From: JAAZLS01 sp964585925
GTDB lineage: Bacteria; Bacillota; Dethiobacteria; DTU022
Assembly (NCBI GenBank): GCA_964585925.1
Contig: CAZPFS010000006.1
Span: forward strand, 9,293 to 73,292
Length of the DNA: 64,000 bases
Direction: 5' to 3'
The stretch's first letter is position 1. Each line of letters opens with the position of its first letter. The position numbers and the translations under genes are program-made. Shown here in pieces: positions 16,276 to 25,068 of this stretch. The notes beneath the pieces were generated by a model. The model did no database searches, was not told where the DNA came from, and was given only the letters and a program-made list of their open reading frames with translations.

Positions 16276-16301
16276 CGGCGGGGAAAAACCCCGCCGTTTT
16301 T
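16276..16301 (+). terminator. Intrinsic terminator after tRNA-Val
   Basis: Stem CGGCGGGG/CCCCGCCG with an AAAAA loop followed by TTTTT, 18 bp past the tRNA. Confidence 0.85.
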
Positions 16302-16319
16302 CAGTTCCCCTCTTTCGGA

Positions 16320-16710
16320 AAAAGGCTATACCTGAAATTCCCCCCTTGGAAAAGGCTATATTGTAAGGTTTGGGCTTATCCCGATAAAATGGACACCTCT
16401 GCTGATCTGATTATACCAACCATTCATAGTGTCAATCAAACCGGGGTAAGACCAACTACCCCCCCTTTGAAAAAGGCTATACTCAAAATTCCCCCCTTCC
16501 GGAAAAAAAGGCTATACCCAAATCCCTCCTTTGGAAAAAGCTGTACTCAAATTTCCCCCCTTTGGAAAAGGCTATACTCAAGTTTCCCCCCTTTGGAAAA
16601 GGGGGGCCAGGGGGGATTTAATGATACGGGTTTTGAAATCCCCCTGAATCCCCCTTTAGGAAAGGGGGACTTTGGAACATATAGCAAGGGGGGGGCAGGG
16701 GGGATTTAAA
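16320..16710. repeat. Cluster of CCCCCTTT/AAAGGGGG palindromic repeats
   Basis: Several copies of CCCCCTTTGGAAAAGG with CTATACTCAAATTT spacers (16338-16590), then GGAAAAGGGGGGCCAGGGGGGATTTAA and CCCCTTTAGGAAAGGGGGAC. This is the same family as at 1498-3395, 24840 and 28130. An open frame through it encodes PPLEKGGQGGF-type peptides, which I regard as repeat translation rather than a gene. No DUF559 gene is present here. Confidence 0.75.
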
Positions 16711-16744
16711 TTTAGGGAGTAGATTATCGGCGTTTGGAAAGAAA

Positions 16745-16771
16745 GCGGCCCCCGGGGAACCCGGGGGCCGC
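16745..16771 (-). terminator. Terminator of the CWB2 protein gene
   Basis: A perfect 12-bp stem GCGGCCCCCGGG/CCCGGGGGCCGC with a 3-base loop. On the minus strand it is followed by TTTCTTT, about 50 bp past the stop codon. Confidence 0.85.
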
Positions 16772-16821
16772 TGCATTGCGGTAACTGTTGCCGGTGAACC
16801 GACTATTTGATTTTGAAGGAG

Positions 16822-19800
16822 CTACTTAACCTTTTTAACCGTTACTTCGATTTCACCTTGAATGATAACACCATTAGCATCTGTTGCAGTAACACCGGCA
16901 CCGGATTTTGTTACGACCTTTATGGTTTTGTTGGGATTCCAATTATCCGGTGGGGTAGTTGGAATAACGAACTTAACTTTGGTCGGATCCCCGGGTACCG
17001 CTTCACCCTCCACATTAAGTCCGACAATCTTGCTATCACAGAGGATCTGGTAATTAGCAAGTGAATAATGTGTAGGATCCATGTTTTCGTTGAAGGTAAG
17101 GGTCAGTGTTTTGTTATCAGCACTGTACTCGGCCGATTGAAGTTTGGGCGGAGTGTTGTCTTCAAAAGCATCTGCTACAATAAAAGATTGGGCTTGGATG
17201 GCGTACCCGACGGCGCTTTTGATGTTGGCCAAAAGGTCTAGGGCACCCGTTACCGGATGGTCCACTTGACCGAAGTTTACCGTACCTTCTACAGCGAGGT
17301 TGATAAGCACTTGCGTTTGCCCGGTATCGACGAAGGCGAGTTTGGCACTGGAAGGCAGGGCTTCCCCTCTGAGCAGGTAGTTGGCGCGCTCGACGGCGGA
17401 ATCACCCATGCGCACGTTATAGGTTACCAAAAGCTTATTGGAGGTGGCTTCGTACAATACCACCGTCGATGCCTTTGGATTCAGGCCGGGGGCGCCAACA
17501 TTGATCTTGTAATCGACATTGATGTTGCCGTTGGTTTTGCCGATAGTTAAGTTTTGGGTGAAGTCTGTGCCTGAATTGTTGCATTCTACCTCGGTGTAGG
17601 TCTTGCCGTCCCTTACCGTGTTGGCCGGAATGTTAATGACATATTCACCGGCGTCGAAGCTGGTACCTTTCGCTGTAAAGGTAATTGTGCTTATATTGTT
17701 GTCGGAATCATTGGAAAAACTATGATCGTAATCACTTGTTGTTGTCAACAATTTCTTGTTACAGGTTACATTTATATTGTCTAGGCTGCCTGAAAGGCTT
17801 GTTTGCTCGTTCAGATAGAGGGTGATTACATTGCTGTAAACATCCACGTCGTGGGTGGTAATGTAGGGATTGGTGGTGTCTTTACGAAGGGTAACCTGTT
17901 TGCTCAAAGATCTCTCCGCCACCGGGTAGCCCGCGACATCTTTCAGCTTCTTGAACTCAATTGTGATGGTTTCAGAGGTTATGGTGCCTGTAAACAGCTG
18001 AATTCCTCCAAAAACGTAAGGCACATCCAGAAAATATGTTTTGCCCGAGGAGTCTTCAGCAGATCTGGTGAACAGATCTTCGGTCGTAAGCGGAACGTCA
18101 ACGGAGGAGGCGTCTTTGCCCTTTTTGTAAGTGACAGTTGCGTCGGTAAGATCACCGAGGGGGCGATCAAAAACCACTTTCACGGTGTCTTGGTCTACAG
18201 CGGAAACGGAGCTCAAAGACGGTCCGGCTTCGCTGGTGAGAGGCTTGACGGTGGTCATGTAGGATTTCATCACGTTATCAGCCAGGTCTTTAATGCCGGC
18301 AATCTGAATTTTATAGGCGCGGTCTTTAACCCAGTCGGAACCTGTGCTTGCGGTAAAGGATTTGCCATCCCAATTGCTTATTGTTGCCTTGTCGTCATTT
18401 ATCCAGACCAGTGGCTCGGTATCTACCTTACAATACTCGCTCATGGTCACCAATAAGGTTTGTTTTCCAGAGATAGTGATTGACTCCACGGTCGGACAGA
18501 TATGGTCTGTCGCCCGGAAAGCTTGCTTGTCAAAGGGATCATCGACGTAGCGGCCGCCGGTGGAGAAGACGTTTTCCGCCGTCAAAGTGTAGGTTGTATC
18601 TACTGCCAATGGGGTTGTGGAGTCTAGCGTTAACAGCACCGTTTTGCCGTCGGGTCGCAACTTGGCCTCAATAATAGTTTTACTAGGGTCTAACGTATAA
18701 TTATCCGTTTTCTCCGCCGTGGTTTTGATTACGGGCCTGTTGAAGGTAGCAATTATTTCCCGGAAACTGACGCATTCGGCTTTCTCTAGTCCAAACACGG
18801 CATCTGGTATCCCCGTAGCCACCGCACCGGTGCTCCAGGTGACGCTGGAGCCGCTGACGGTGCCGCCGCTGTCCTTCACCGAGGACACGGCCAGGTAATA
18901 GGTGGTGTTGGTCTCCAGGGCCGAGGTCGGGCGGACGGTGATCACCCGTTTGGCGGAATCTATGGAGGCGGCGAAGCTGACGCTGGTTCCGGAGGAGCCG
19001 CCCTTGCGGAAGGTGATCAGGGAATCCACGTTGGAATCGGTGATGGTTCCCCCGCCGGTTAAGGTGATTGCCCGGGGGAAGGTGATCGTGGGTTGGATGG
19101 AAGTGGAGACGCTGGTCGCCCCCTGGGCGGGATTGAACACGGTCGTGCCGTGCACCAACGCCTTGGCCCGGTCTTCCACCGTATTGGAGACGGCTACGAT
19201 CCCGCCGATGACGCGTATGCTCGACGAGTCGGATACCCGGCTATCAAGGTAGCTGCTCACTGCGGCGGGTATGGAGTTTTGCTCCACGTATAAAATAGGC
19301 AGGCCCAGCACGGTAGCTCCGATGGCGTCGGCCAGGTTGGCGTCCGCGCCGCGTACCAGGCTGAAGTCGCTTACCCCGCTGAACTGGCTTCTGGCGAATT
19401 CCACGGAGGTCTCATAGCGGGTGGCTCCGGAGATGCGGGTTACGCTGCTCACGGAGGGCAGCTTTTCGAGGGCGGTCTTCACCGTGTTGCTGACCACCGC
19501 CGTGCCGCCCACGATATAGAGCCGGCTGATCCCCAGATCGCTGATCGCCTTTTTGGTAACATCGGGGATGGAGTTTTTCTCCACCTGCAGGAGGGGCGCA
19601 TTGTTCAGAAATGCCGCCGGTCCCGCCACCAGGGAGTCGGCGGAAGCCCAACCGCTGACGATAAAGGCATAGTTGGGCAGCACGGACTCTTTTTTGGCCC
19701 GGGCGGCAATTTTGGCGGCGGTGTCAAAGCGGGTGGCGCCGGAGATCCGCTCCACCTTGCTGCTGCCCACCAGGTTTTTCAGGGCGGATTCCACCGACGA

Positions 19801-20172
19801 GGATACCGCGCTGGTCCCGCCGAGGATAATCACCTTCGGGTTGCCCAGGCTCTTGATGCAATCCTTGATGACCGTGGGCAGCTCGGTGGACCTGGTGAGT
19901 AAAATGGGGCAGTTCAGCGCCCCGGCCAGGGTGCTCGCCGCCAGCCCGTCGGCATAGACGTCGCCCCTGGTGATGATACAATAGTCGCTGGAACTAAATT
20001 TTTCCAGGGCAATCGCCGCCGAGGTAGCGTAGCGATCGTCTCCCTTGAGGCGATCCACGCTTCCCGAGGCGGCCAGAGCTGCCTCGCCCCCGGTCAGGAC
20101 GGACCCGGCCAGAACGGCCGCTGCCAGGACTATGGCCATAATAATTTTCATCGGTTGGTTTGGTTTCAACAT
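16822..20172 (-). CDS. Cell-wall-binding repeat (CWB2) S-layer-type protein
   Basis: 1116 residues with a signal peptide ending in AALAA (about residue 35). Three tandem CWB2 modules follow (about 39-135, 138-235 and 236-335). Each opens with RI/RL-x-G-(D/A)-(D/T)-RY/RF and closes with a hydrophobic V(I/V)GG(T/I)-AVS strand; three such modules are the known unit for anchoring to anionic wall polymers in Clostridia. From about 345 onward lie Ig-like modules, the first SbsA/Big_5-like (TSVSTSIQPTITFPRAI), ending in VIIQGEIEVTVKKVK. It is probably exported and noncovalently wall-bound, perhaps an S-layer or major surface protein. ATG at 20172 has TGGAGGG upstream. Its own promoter and a strong terminator make it a one-gene unit. 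Ligand or enzymatic activity is not evident. Confidence 0.9.
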   Translation of the reverse strand: MLKPNQPMKIIMAIVLAAAVLAGSVLTGGEAALAASGSVDRLKGDDRYATSAAIALEKFSSSDYCIITRGDVYADGLAASTLAGALNCPILLTRSTELPTVIKDCIKSLGNPKVIILGGTSAVSSSVESALKNLVGSSKVERISGATRFDTAAKIAARAKKESVLPNYAFIVSGWASADSLVAGPAAFLNNAPLLQVEKNSIPDVTKKAISDLGISRLYIVGGTAVVSNTVKTALEKLPSVSSVTRISGATRYETSVEFARSQFSGVSDFSLVRGADANLADAIGATVLGLPILYVEQNSIPAAVSSYLDSRVSDSSSIRVIGGIVAVSNTVEDRAKALVHGTTVFNPAQGATSVSTSIQPTITFPRAITLTGGGTITDSNVDSLITFRKGGSSGTSVSFAASIDSAKRVITVRPTSALETNTTYYLAVSSVKDSGGTVSGSSVTWSTGAVATGIPDAVFGLEKAECVSFREIIATFNRPVIKTTAEKTDNYTLDPSKTIIEAKLRPDGKTVLLTLDSTTPLAVDTTYTLTAENVFSTGGRYVDDPFDKQAFRATDHICPTVESITISGKQTLLVTMSEYCKVDTEPLVWINDDKATISNWDGKSFTASTGSDWVKDRAYKIQIAGIKDLADNVMKSYMTTVKPLTSEAGPSLSSVSAVDQDTVKVVFDRPLGDLTDATVTYKKGKDASSVDVPLTTEDLFTRSAEDSSGKTYFLDVPYVFGGIQLFTGTITSETITIEFKKLKDVAGYPVAERSLSKQVTLRKDTTNPYITTHDVDVYSNVITLYLNEQTSLSGSLDNINVTCNKKLLTTTSDYDHSFSNDSDNNISTITFTAKGTSFDAGEYVINIPANTVRDGKTYTEVECNNSGTDFTQNLTIGKTNGNINVDYKINVGAPGLNPKASTVVLYEATSNKLLVTYNVRMGDSAVERANYLLRGEALPSSAKLAFVDTGQTQVLINLAVEGTVNFGQVDHPVTGALDLLANIKSAVGYAIQAQSFIVADAFEDNTPPKLQSAEYSADNKTLTLTFNENMDPTHYSLANYQILCDSKIVGLNVEGEAVPGDPTKVKFVIPTTPPDNWNPNKTIKVVTKSGAGVTATDANGVIIQGEIEVTVKKVK

Positions 20173-20293
20173 GGTTAACTTCCCTCCAAAAAGTAAGTTT
20201 TAAACAACACTTTGCCAATGTCAATAATTTCACGGTACACTTTGTTAATTATTCTTCATAAAGTAACATTATCCTGCAAAGTGAATTAATATT

Positions 20294-20322
20294 AGTATAT
20301 CCAATTTAACCCAGTAATTCAA
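20294..20322 (-). promoter_or_regulatory. Promoter of the CWB2 protein gene
   Basis: On the minus strand: TTGAAT (20322-20317), 17-bp spacer, TATACT (20299-20294). This gives a leader of about 115 bases. A second TTGACA lies at 20224-20219 with a weaker -10 (AAAACT), so two tandem starts are possible. The rest of 20173-20534 holds a palindrome at 20427 and no gene I can support. Confidence 0.6.
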
Positions 20323-20426
20323 TATATATCGCCTTTTTTATACAGGCAAGAAGGCGGATTTTCCCCCTTATGGGGATGATATACAGTTCTCGGCCGGGTT
20401 ATTCCAAATATAGCCTTATTTGCCAT

Positions 20427-20452
20427 TAGGGTCAGGCAAATGCCTGACCCTA
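20427..20452. repeat. Perfect 26-bp palindrome TAGGGTCAGGCA-AA-TGCCTGACCCTA
   Basis: Two 12-base arms with a 2-base centre, between the CWB2 promoter and the agmatine deiminase stop codon. No T-run follows on either strand, so it may be a protein binding site or a dispersed palindrome rather than a terminator. Confidence 0.7.
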
Positions 20453-20534
20453 GGGCCGCGCCGGACAGGTTCTATTTTAGGGGAGCCACCCTGCAAAAGG
20501 GCCGCCGCAAAGGCGGGGGTGGGCTTGAATATGG

Positions 20535-21629
20535 CTAAGGCCTTGGCTGCTGCTGGGTGATGCAGTGTATATTGCCGCCCCCCAGCAATACCTCCCGGGT
20601 ATAAACCCCGACCACTTCGCGTTCGGGAAAGAGCTTCTTCAATGTATCCAGGGCCCGCTGATCAGCCGGGTCATCGAAAAGCGGGATCACTATGCCGCCG
20701 TTGGCGATATAGAAGTTGGCGTAGGAGCCGGCCAGCCGGTCCCCTTCTCTTCGGGGGAGGGTGCCGGCGATCTGGTCAACACCCTCGCATTCTTCGGCGG
20801 TAATTACAACCGGGGAGGGCATATACAGCTTGTGGACCTCGAAGCTTCTGCCCTTGGCATCGGTTGATCCCAGAAGCAGTTCATACGCTTCCTGGGATAT
20901 TTCGTACTGGGGATCGTTTGGGTCATCGGTCCAGTTAAGGGCCACCACCCCGGGGCGGATATAGCAGCAGAGGTTGTCGACATGGCCGTCGGTTTCATCA
21001 TTGTAGCAGCCCCGCGGTATCCAGATGATTTTCTCCACGGACAGATAATCGCGCAGTAACCCCTCCACCTCTTCCCGGGAAAGATGGGGATTCCGGTTGC
21101 GATTGAGCAAAACCTGTTCCGTGGTAATGAGGGTGCCCTCGCCATCGACGTGAATGGCGCCTCCCTCAACTACCAGGGGCGCTTTGTAGCGATCCGCGCC
21201 GGTGATCTCGGCCACTTTCTGCGGAATCAGGTCATCCTGATCCCAGGGAAAGTAGAGTCCCTCATCCAGGCCGCCCCAGGCGTTAAAAATCCAGTCCACC
21301 AGGCGCAGGCCGCCCCGATCGTTGATCACAAAGGTCGGCCCCGCGTCGCGCATCCAGGAATCATTGTTGGATATTTCCAGCACCCTGATGTTGCCGGGGA
21401 GCTTGCAGCGGGCATTTGTAAACTGCCTGGCGGATACGCACATGGTAACCGGCTCGAACCTGCTGATCGCCTTGGCCACCTCTGTAAACGCCTGTTCGGC
21501 CGGTTTTGCCCCCATGCGCCAGTTGTCGGTCCGCTCGGGCCAGATCATCCAGCAGCCGTCATGGGGTTCAAATTCACCCGGCATCCGGTAACCATCCCGG
21601 GCCGGATTGCTGTCAATTGTAATCACCAT
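20535..21629 (-). CDS. aguA: Agmatine deiminase
   Basis: 364 residues, the usual family length. It carries the guanidine-modifying fold with PGEFEPHDGCWMIWPERTDNW at the N-terminus, NDSWMRDAGPTFV (substrate Asp), WNAWGG-like FNAWGGLDEG, EGGAIHVDGEGT, DETDGHVDN (catalytic His) and the catalytic Cys in GGGNIHCITQQQP at the C-terminus. It converts agmatine to N-carbamoylputrescine and ammonia. It follows the symporter gene by 32 bp on the same strand, so the two probably form an operon for uptake and use of agmatine or a related compound. No N-carbamoylputrescine amidase or carbamoyltransferase gene is nearby. Confidence 0.95.
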   Translation of the reverse strand: MVITIDSNPARDGYRMPGEFEPHDGCWMIWPERTDNWRMGAKPAEQAFTEVAKAISRFEPVTMCVSARQFTNARCKLPGNIRVLEISNNDSWMRDAGPTFVINDRGGLRLVDWIFNAWGGLDEGLYFPWDQDDLIPQKVAEITGADRYKAPLVVEGGAIHVDGEGTLITTEQVLLNRNRNPHLSREEVEGLLRDYLSVEKIIWIPRGCYNDETDGHVDNLCCYIRPGVVALNWTDDPNDPQYEISQEAYELLLGSTDAKGRSFEVHKLYMPSPVVITAEECEGVDQIAGTLPRREGDRLAGSYANFYIANGGIVIPLFDDPADQRALDTLKKLFPEREVVGVYTREVLLGGGNIHCITQQQPRP

Positions 21630-21661
21630 CTTGAAATCTCCTTCCAGTTATTTTGACGGCC

Positions 21662-23173
21662 CTAAGCCGCTGCTTTCTTTTCCTTTCCAAACAATGCGAT
21701 GGGGGGATTTGATTTTTGGGTGGCCAGTGAGACCACCGCCATCACCAGCAAATTCACCGCGGGGGCGGCCAGGGTATAGACATACCATTGTTCCGGGTAC
21801 ATCAGCGTTTCAAAGGACCATCCCTCCAGAATACCGGACAGTACCACCCTGACAAAAATTCCGGCAAGAATTCCGGCGATACAGCCGATCTGGTTTGATT
21901 TTTTCCAGTATATGCCCAGAGTGAGGGGGATAAACAGGCCGGCCAGAAGGATGTCAAAACCGAACATGACCAAAAGAAACACGTAAGGATAGCCGATGGC
22001 TACCAGAACAACCAAAATGGAAAATAGCAGGACAATAAATCGTCCCCATTTTAGAAGGCTGTCATCGGAAATATCGGGTTTGATCACATCTTTGATCACA
22101 TTTCGGGTAAACAGGGAGGATATGGCCAAAATTCCCCCGTCGGCACAGGACATAACGGAGGCAATAATGGCCCCCACCAGAAGGACGGCCACCGGCAGCG
22201 GAAAGAGTTCGGTCATCATCAGGGGGATTATCAGCTCCGGATCGCCCATGAGGGCACTTTCAGCCAGGATGCCCTTGGAGATCATGCCGAAACCGGCCAG
22301 GCCGATAACCACCACAATGCTCCCGAAGATCCAGTAAATCAAACTGGCCAGTATGGCGGCCGTGCGGACATCTTTGTCCGACTTGCCGGCCTGGGCGGTC
22401 TGAACTATGTCCGGGCTGGGGATGGAGCCGAGGCCCACAATCATCCATCCGGCAATCCAGGGGATCCAGCGGGCAAAGGCGCTGAATCCCTCCACCTTGG
22501 GCGGCAGTAGGGTCATCATTTCCGGGGGCACCAGGGCCTTGAATTCCGCAAAGCCGCCCAGGGCGTTGATTGAAAATGGCAGCGCAACGGCAATCCCCAC
22601 CAGGATAATGATCATCTGGATGGTATGGGCAACCCCGATAGACCACAGACCGCCCGCTACCGTATATATGGCTACAATGATCATGGAGATGATAATCGAA
22701 AGGACATAAGGCCAGCCCAGGGTAAAATTGAATATTTTGCCGATAACGGCTATCTCGCCGGCGATAAAGAAGATCCACCCAAAAAGCATGATTACCGCGG
22801 AAATAACTCCGGTGGATTTACCGAACCGCTTGGTAAAAAAGTCGGAGAGGGTGACCCCGCCGACTTTGCGCAGCGCGCCGAAATAAAAGAGCCCGGCAAT
22901 GATCAGACACAGGCCGGCGCCGTACGGGTCGGGAATGGCGCCCCAGGCATATTCGGTGCTCCAGATCCCACATTCCAGCGCCACGCCGGCCGAGCCGACC
23001 ACCGTCCCGCCTCCAAACCATAGCCCGGCAAAGATAAACGCCAGCATAAACATGGGCATGGCACGGCCGGCAACCATGAAGTCCTCACTGGCCTTGACTT
23101 TTTTCGAAGCCCACCATCCTACGAAAACAAGCAATAAGGCATAGATAATAAAACCAATCAGGTACTGGTTCAC
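21662..23173 (-). CDS. Sodium:solute symporter (SSS family)
   Basis: 503 residues from GTG at 23173, chosen for AAGGAGG just upstream. About 13 hydrophobic segments. It has the SSS features SEDFMVAGRAMPMFMLAFIFAGLWFGGGTVVGSAG, the GGLWS motif in YTVAGGLWSIGVAHT, and SCADGGILAISSLFTRNV in the region of the second sodium-site helix. It imports an organic solute with Na+. Its position just before agmatine deiminase suggests agmatine, putrescine or another cationic amine as substrate, which is inference only. The upstream 630 bp have no recognised gene. Confidence 0.88.
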   Translation of the reverse strand: MNQYLIGFIIYALLLVFVGWWASKKVKASEDFMVAGRAMPMFMLAFIFAGLWFGGGTVVGSAGVALECGIWSTEYAWGAIPDPYGAGLCLIIAGLFYFGALRKVGGVTLSDFFTKRFGKSTGVISAVIMLFGWIFFIAGEIAVIGKIFNFTLGWPYVLSIIISMIIVAIYTVAGGLWSIGVAHTIQMIIILVGIAVALPFSINALGGFAEFKALVPPEMMTLLPPKVEGFSAFARWIPWIAGWMIVGLGSIPSPDIVQTAQAGKSDKDVRTAAILASLIYWIFGSIVVVIGLAGFGMISKGILAESALMGDPELIIPLMMTELFPLPVAVLLVGAIIASVMSCADGGILAISSLFTRNVIKDVIKPDISDDSLLKWGRFIVLLFSILVVLVAIGYPYVFLLVMFGFDILLAGLFIPLTLGIYWKKSNQIGCIAGILAGIFVRVVLSGILEGWSFETLMYPEQWYVYTLAAPAVNLLVMAVVSLATQKSNPPIALFGKEKKAAA

Positions 23174-23189
23174 CAAACGTCGCCTCCTT

Positions 23190-23844
23190 GTGTTCACTTA
23201 CTGCCCAATCCCTCGAATAACTGAACACCCGGCCGTGACGGCCATTTTTGATAAAACCTCCGGCAGGTTATGGCCCGGTTTAAATCTTTATAACATTTGG
23301 CAAACGGTTCAGGACTTCGTCTATTCATACGTAATGGCGAAAGGCGGTTCAAAGCGCATCGTGCCTTTGCTCAAGGGAGCACCGGAAGCCAAAACCTGGC
23401 ATCTGATAGAGAAGGGCTGCATTCGGGGAACTGAGGTGTTGAGAAAAAAACAGGCAAACATATTATTTTCGGTTTCTCGGCATAATTGATGGCCTCTGTC
23501 TTTGTTCCCGGAAACAGCCTTGGTTCCTTGCAGCAACAATTTGCCATAAGGAATCCATAATTGGAGACCGGGAAATAGAACTTGCCTCCTTTCAGGGTGT
23601 TCCCATATCCTGAAGATTGTGCATATATTTATATTCGCCCACTTATTAGACAATTCCTTCCCGGAAACCGGGAATAGTGGGAAGTGTGCCATTATTGTGA
23701 ACAGGGCGGGATGTCAATCTGGTTTTGCAAAGGGGCGGGGTTGGTTCAGGCCTTCAAATTAACCTGCCAATTCACCTTGATCTTTGGGGCCCATTTGCCG
23801 TACAATAAAACATAGAATTTTCACAACTGACAGGAGGATGATCG
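23190..23844. other. 655-bp intergenic stretch without a recognised gene
   Basis: It lies between the symporter start (minus) and the GTPase start (plus), so it must hold divergent promoters. A small frame on the plus strand, ATG at 23334 to 23489, encodes a basic 51-residue peptide (GGSKRIVPLLKGAPEAK...) with no ribosome site. A longer minus frame (23321-23692) overlaps it. I recognise neither. A short hairpin GGCCG-TGA-CGGCC-ATTTTT sits near 23231-23248. It could be a decayed gene or a structured leader. Confidence 0.4.
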
Positions 23845-24810
23845 GTGCCGGCCAATCTTAACCAGCAGTATCATAACGCCGAGGAGACCTACCGGCGGGC
23901 CAAAACAGGGGAGGAAAAGGCGGCGGCCCTGCAGGAGATGCTGGCGGTGATCCCCAAGCACAAGGGAACGGAAAAGCTGCAGGCGGATATAAAGCGGCGC
24001 CTGGCCCGGCTCAAGGACGAGGACAAGAAAAAGAAGCAGGCCAGAGGCTTCAACCCCTTCAACGTGGAACGGCAGGGAGCGGGGCAGGTGGTGCTGGCCG
24101 GATATCCCAACAGCGGCAAATCGGCGCTGGTGGGGGCGCTCTCCCGGGCCAGGGTCAAGGTGACCGAATACCCCTTTGCCACCACTTTGCCCGTATCCGG
24201 GATGATGCCTTACGAGGATACGAACATTCAACTGGTGGATACCCCGCCGGTAACTCCGGAGGGGGTGCCGCCCGGGCTTACCGGAACCTTCCGGGAGGCC
24301 GATATTTTGCTGCTCCTGGTGGATGTTTCCTCCGGGGAATGCCTGGATCAGTTGGAGGGGCTGCTCGCGCTGATGCAGGAGAAAGAAATTATCGACCTTT
24401 CAGAGGAGGGCGAATTTATCGCCCCGGTGCCCTTTATACTGGTCGCCGGCAAGGCGGATCTGCCTTCCGCCGCGGAGAACCTGCAGGTGATGGCCGAGCT
24501 CAATCCGGAACTGGACATTATGGGGGTATCCTGTTACGGCCGGGGCCTGGAGGAGCTGAAACAGAAGATATTTGAGATGCTGGAAATCATTCGGATTTAC
24601 GGCAAGGCCCCCGGAAGGCCGCCCGAAATGAGCCAGCCGTTTATATTGAAAAAAGGAGCCACGGTGCAAGATTTTGCGGCCCTTGTGCACCGAGATTTCC
24701 CGGGGAGGCTGAAAAGCGCCCTGGTGTGGGGTTCGGCCCGTTTTGAGGGGCAGGCGGTGTCGCGGGATTATGTGCTTTCGGACCGCGATGTGGTGGAATT
24801 GCAGGTGTAG
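23845..24810 (+). CDS. DRG/Obg-related GTPase with C-terminal TGS domain
   Basis: 321 residues from GTG at 23845 with AGGAGGATG upstream. An N-terminal helical segment (about 1-75, lysine-rich) precedes the G domain: P-loop AGYPNSGKS near 95, the switch region TEYPFATTLPVSGMM, and G3 DTPPV. The NKxD element appears as GKAD (VAGKADLPS), an unusual first residue that may alter guanine recognition. The C-terminal 75 residues (LKKGATVQDFAALVHRDFPGRLK...VLSDRDVVELQV) form a TGS domain. DRG-like proteins bind ribosomes or RNA; the bacterial members are poorly studied. It appears monocistronic, ending in palindromic repeats at about 24837. Confidence 0.85.
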   Translation: MPANLNQQYHNAEETYRRAKTGEEKAAALQEMLAVIPKHKGTEKLQADIKRRLARLKDEDKKKKQARGFNPFNVERQGAGQVVLAGYPNSGKSALVGALSRARVKVTEYPFATTLPVSGMMPYEDTNIQLVDTPPVTPEGVPPGLTGTFREADILLLLVDVSSGECLDQLEGLLALMQEKEIIDLSEEGEFIAPVPFILVAGKADLPSAAENLQVMAELNPELDIMGVSCYGRGLEELKQKIFEMLEIIRIYGKAPGRPPEMSQPFILKKGATVQDFAALVHRDFPGRLKSALVWGSARFEGQAVSRDYVLSDRDVVELQV

Positions 24811-24835
24811 GGAGCGGAAATCACCTTGGCAGCTC

Positions 24836-24965
24836 AAATCCCCCCTAACCCCCCTTTAGAAAAGGGGGGGAATTGCCGGGGTGATTTAAAAAGGGGGGAA
24901 ATTGCCGGGGTGATTTAAAAAGGGGGGAAATTGCCGGGGTGATTTAAAAAGGGGGGGAATTGCGG
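24836..24965. repeat. Palindromic C/G repeat followed by a 29-bp tandem repeat (3 copies)
   Basis: CCCCCCTAACCCCCCTTTAG/AAAAGGGGGGG (24837-24870) is followed by units of AATTGCCGGGGTGATTTAAAA plus AGGGGGGA starting at 24871, 24900 and 24929, and a partial one at 24958. A different CCCTCTCCCCC/GGGAGAGGG palindrome follows at 24976-25012. It occupies the whole space between the GTPase and methyltransferase genes. Confidence 0.85.
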
Positions 24966-25068
24966 GACGGCAAATCCCTCTCCCCCGGAGGGAGAGGGTC
25001 GGGGTGAGGGGGTCTTGGCTTGTCCCTAGGGATGGTTAAAGAACGGGTGTTAAAAAAGGAAGGTGCCC

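Noticed and set aside
16389..16709. A 106-residue open frame with PPLEKGGQGGF-type peptides
   Set aside because: It is simply the translation of the palindromic repeats, with no ribosome site and no domain; the same peptides arise from the repeat wherever it occurs.
24871..24965. CRISPR-like array of 29-bp units
   Set aside because: The units are directly adjacent with no spacers, so it is a plain tandem repeat.
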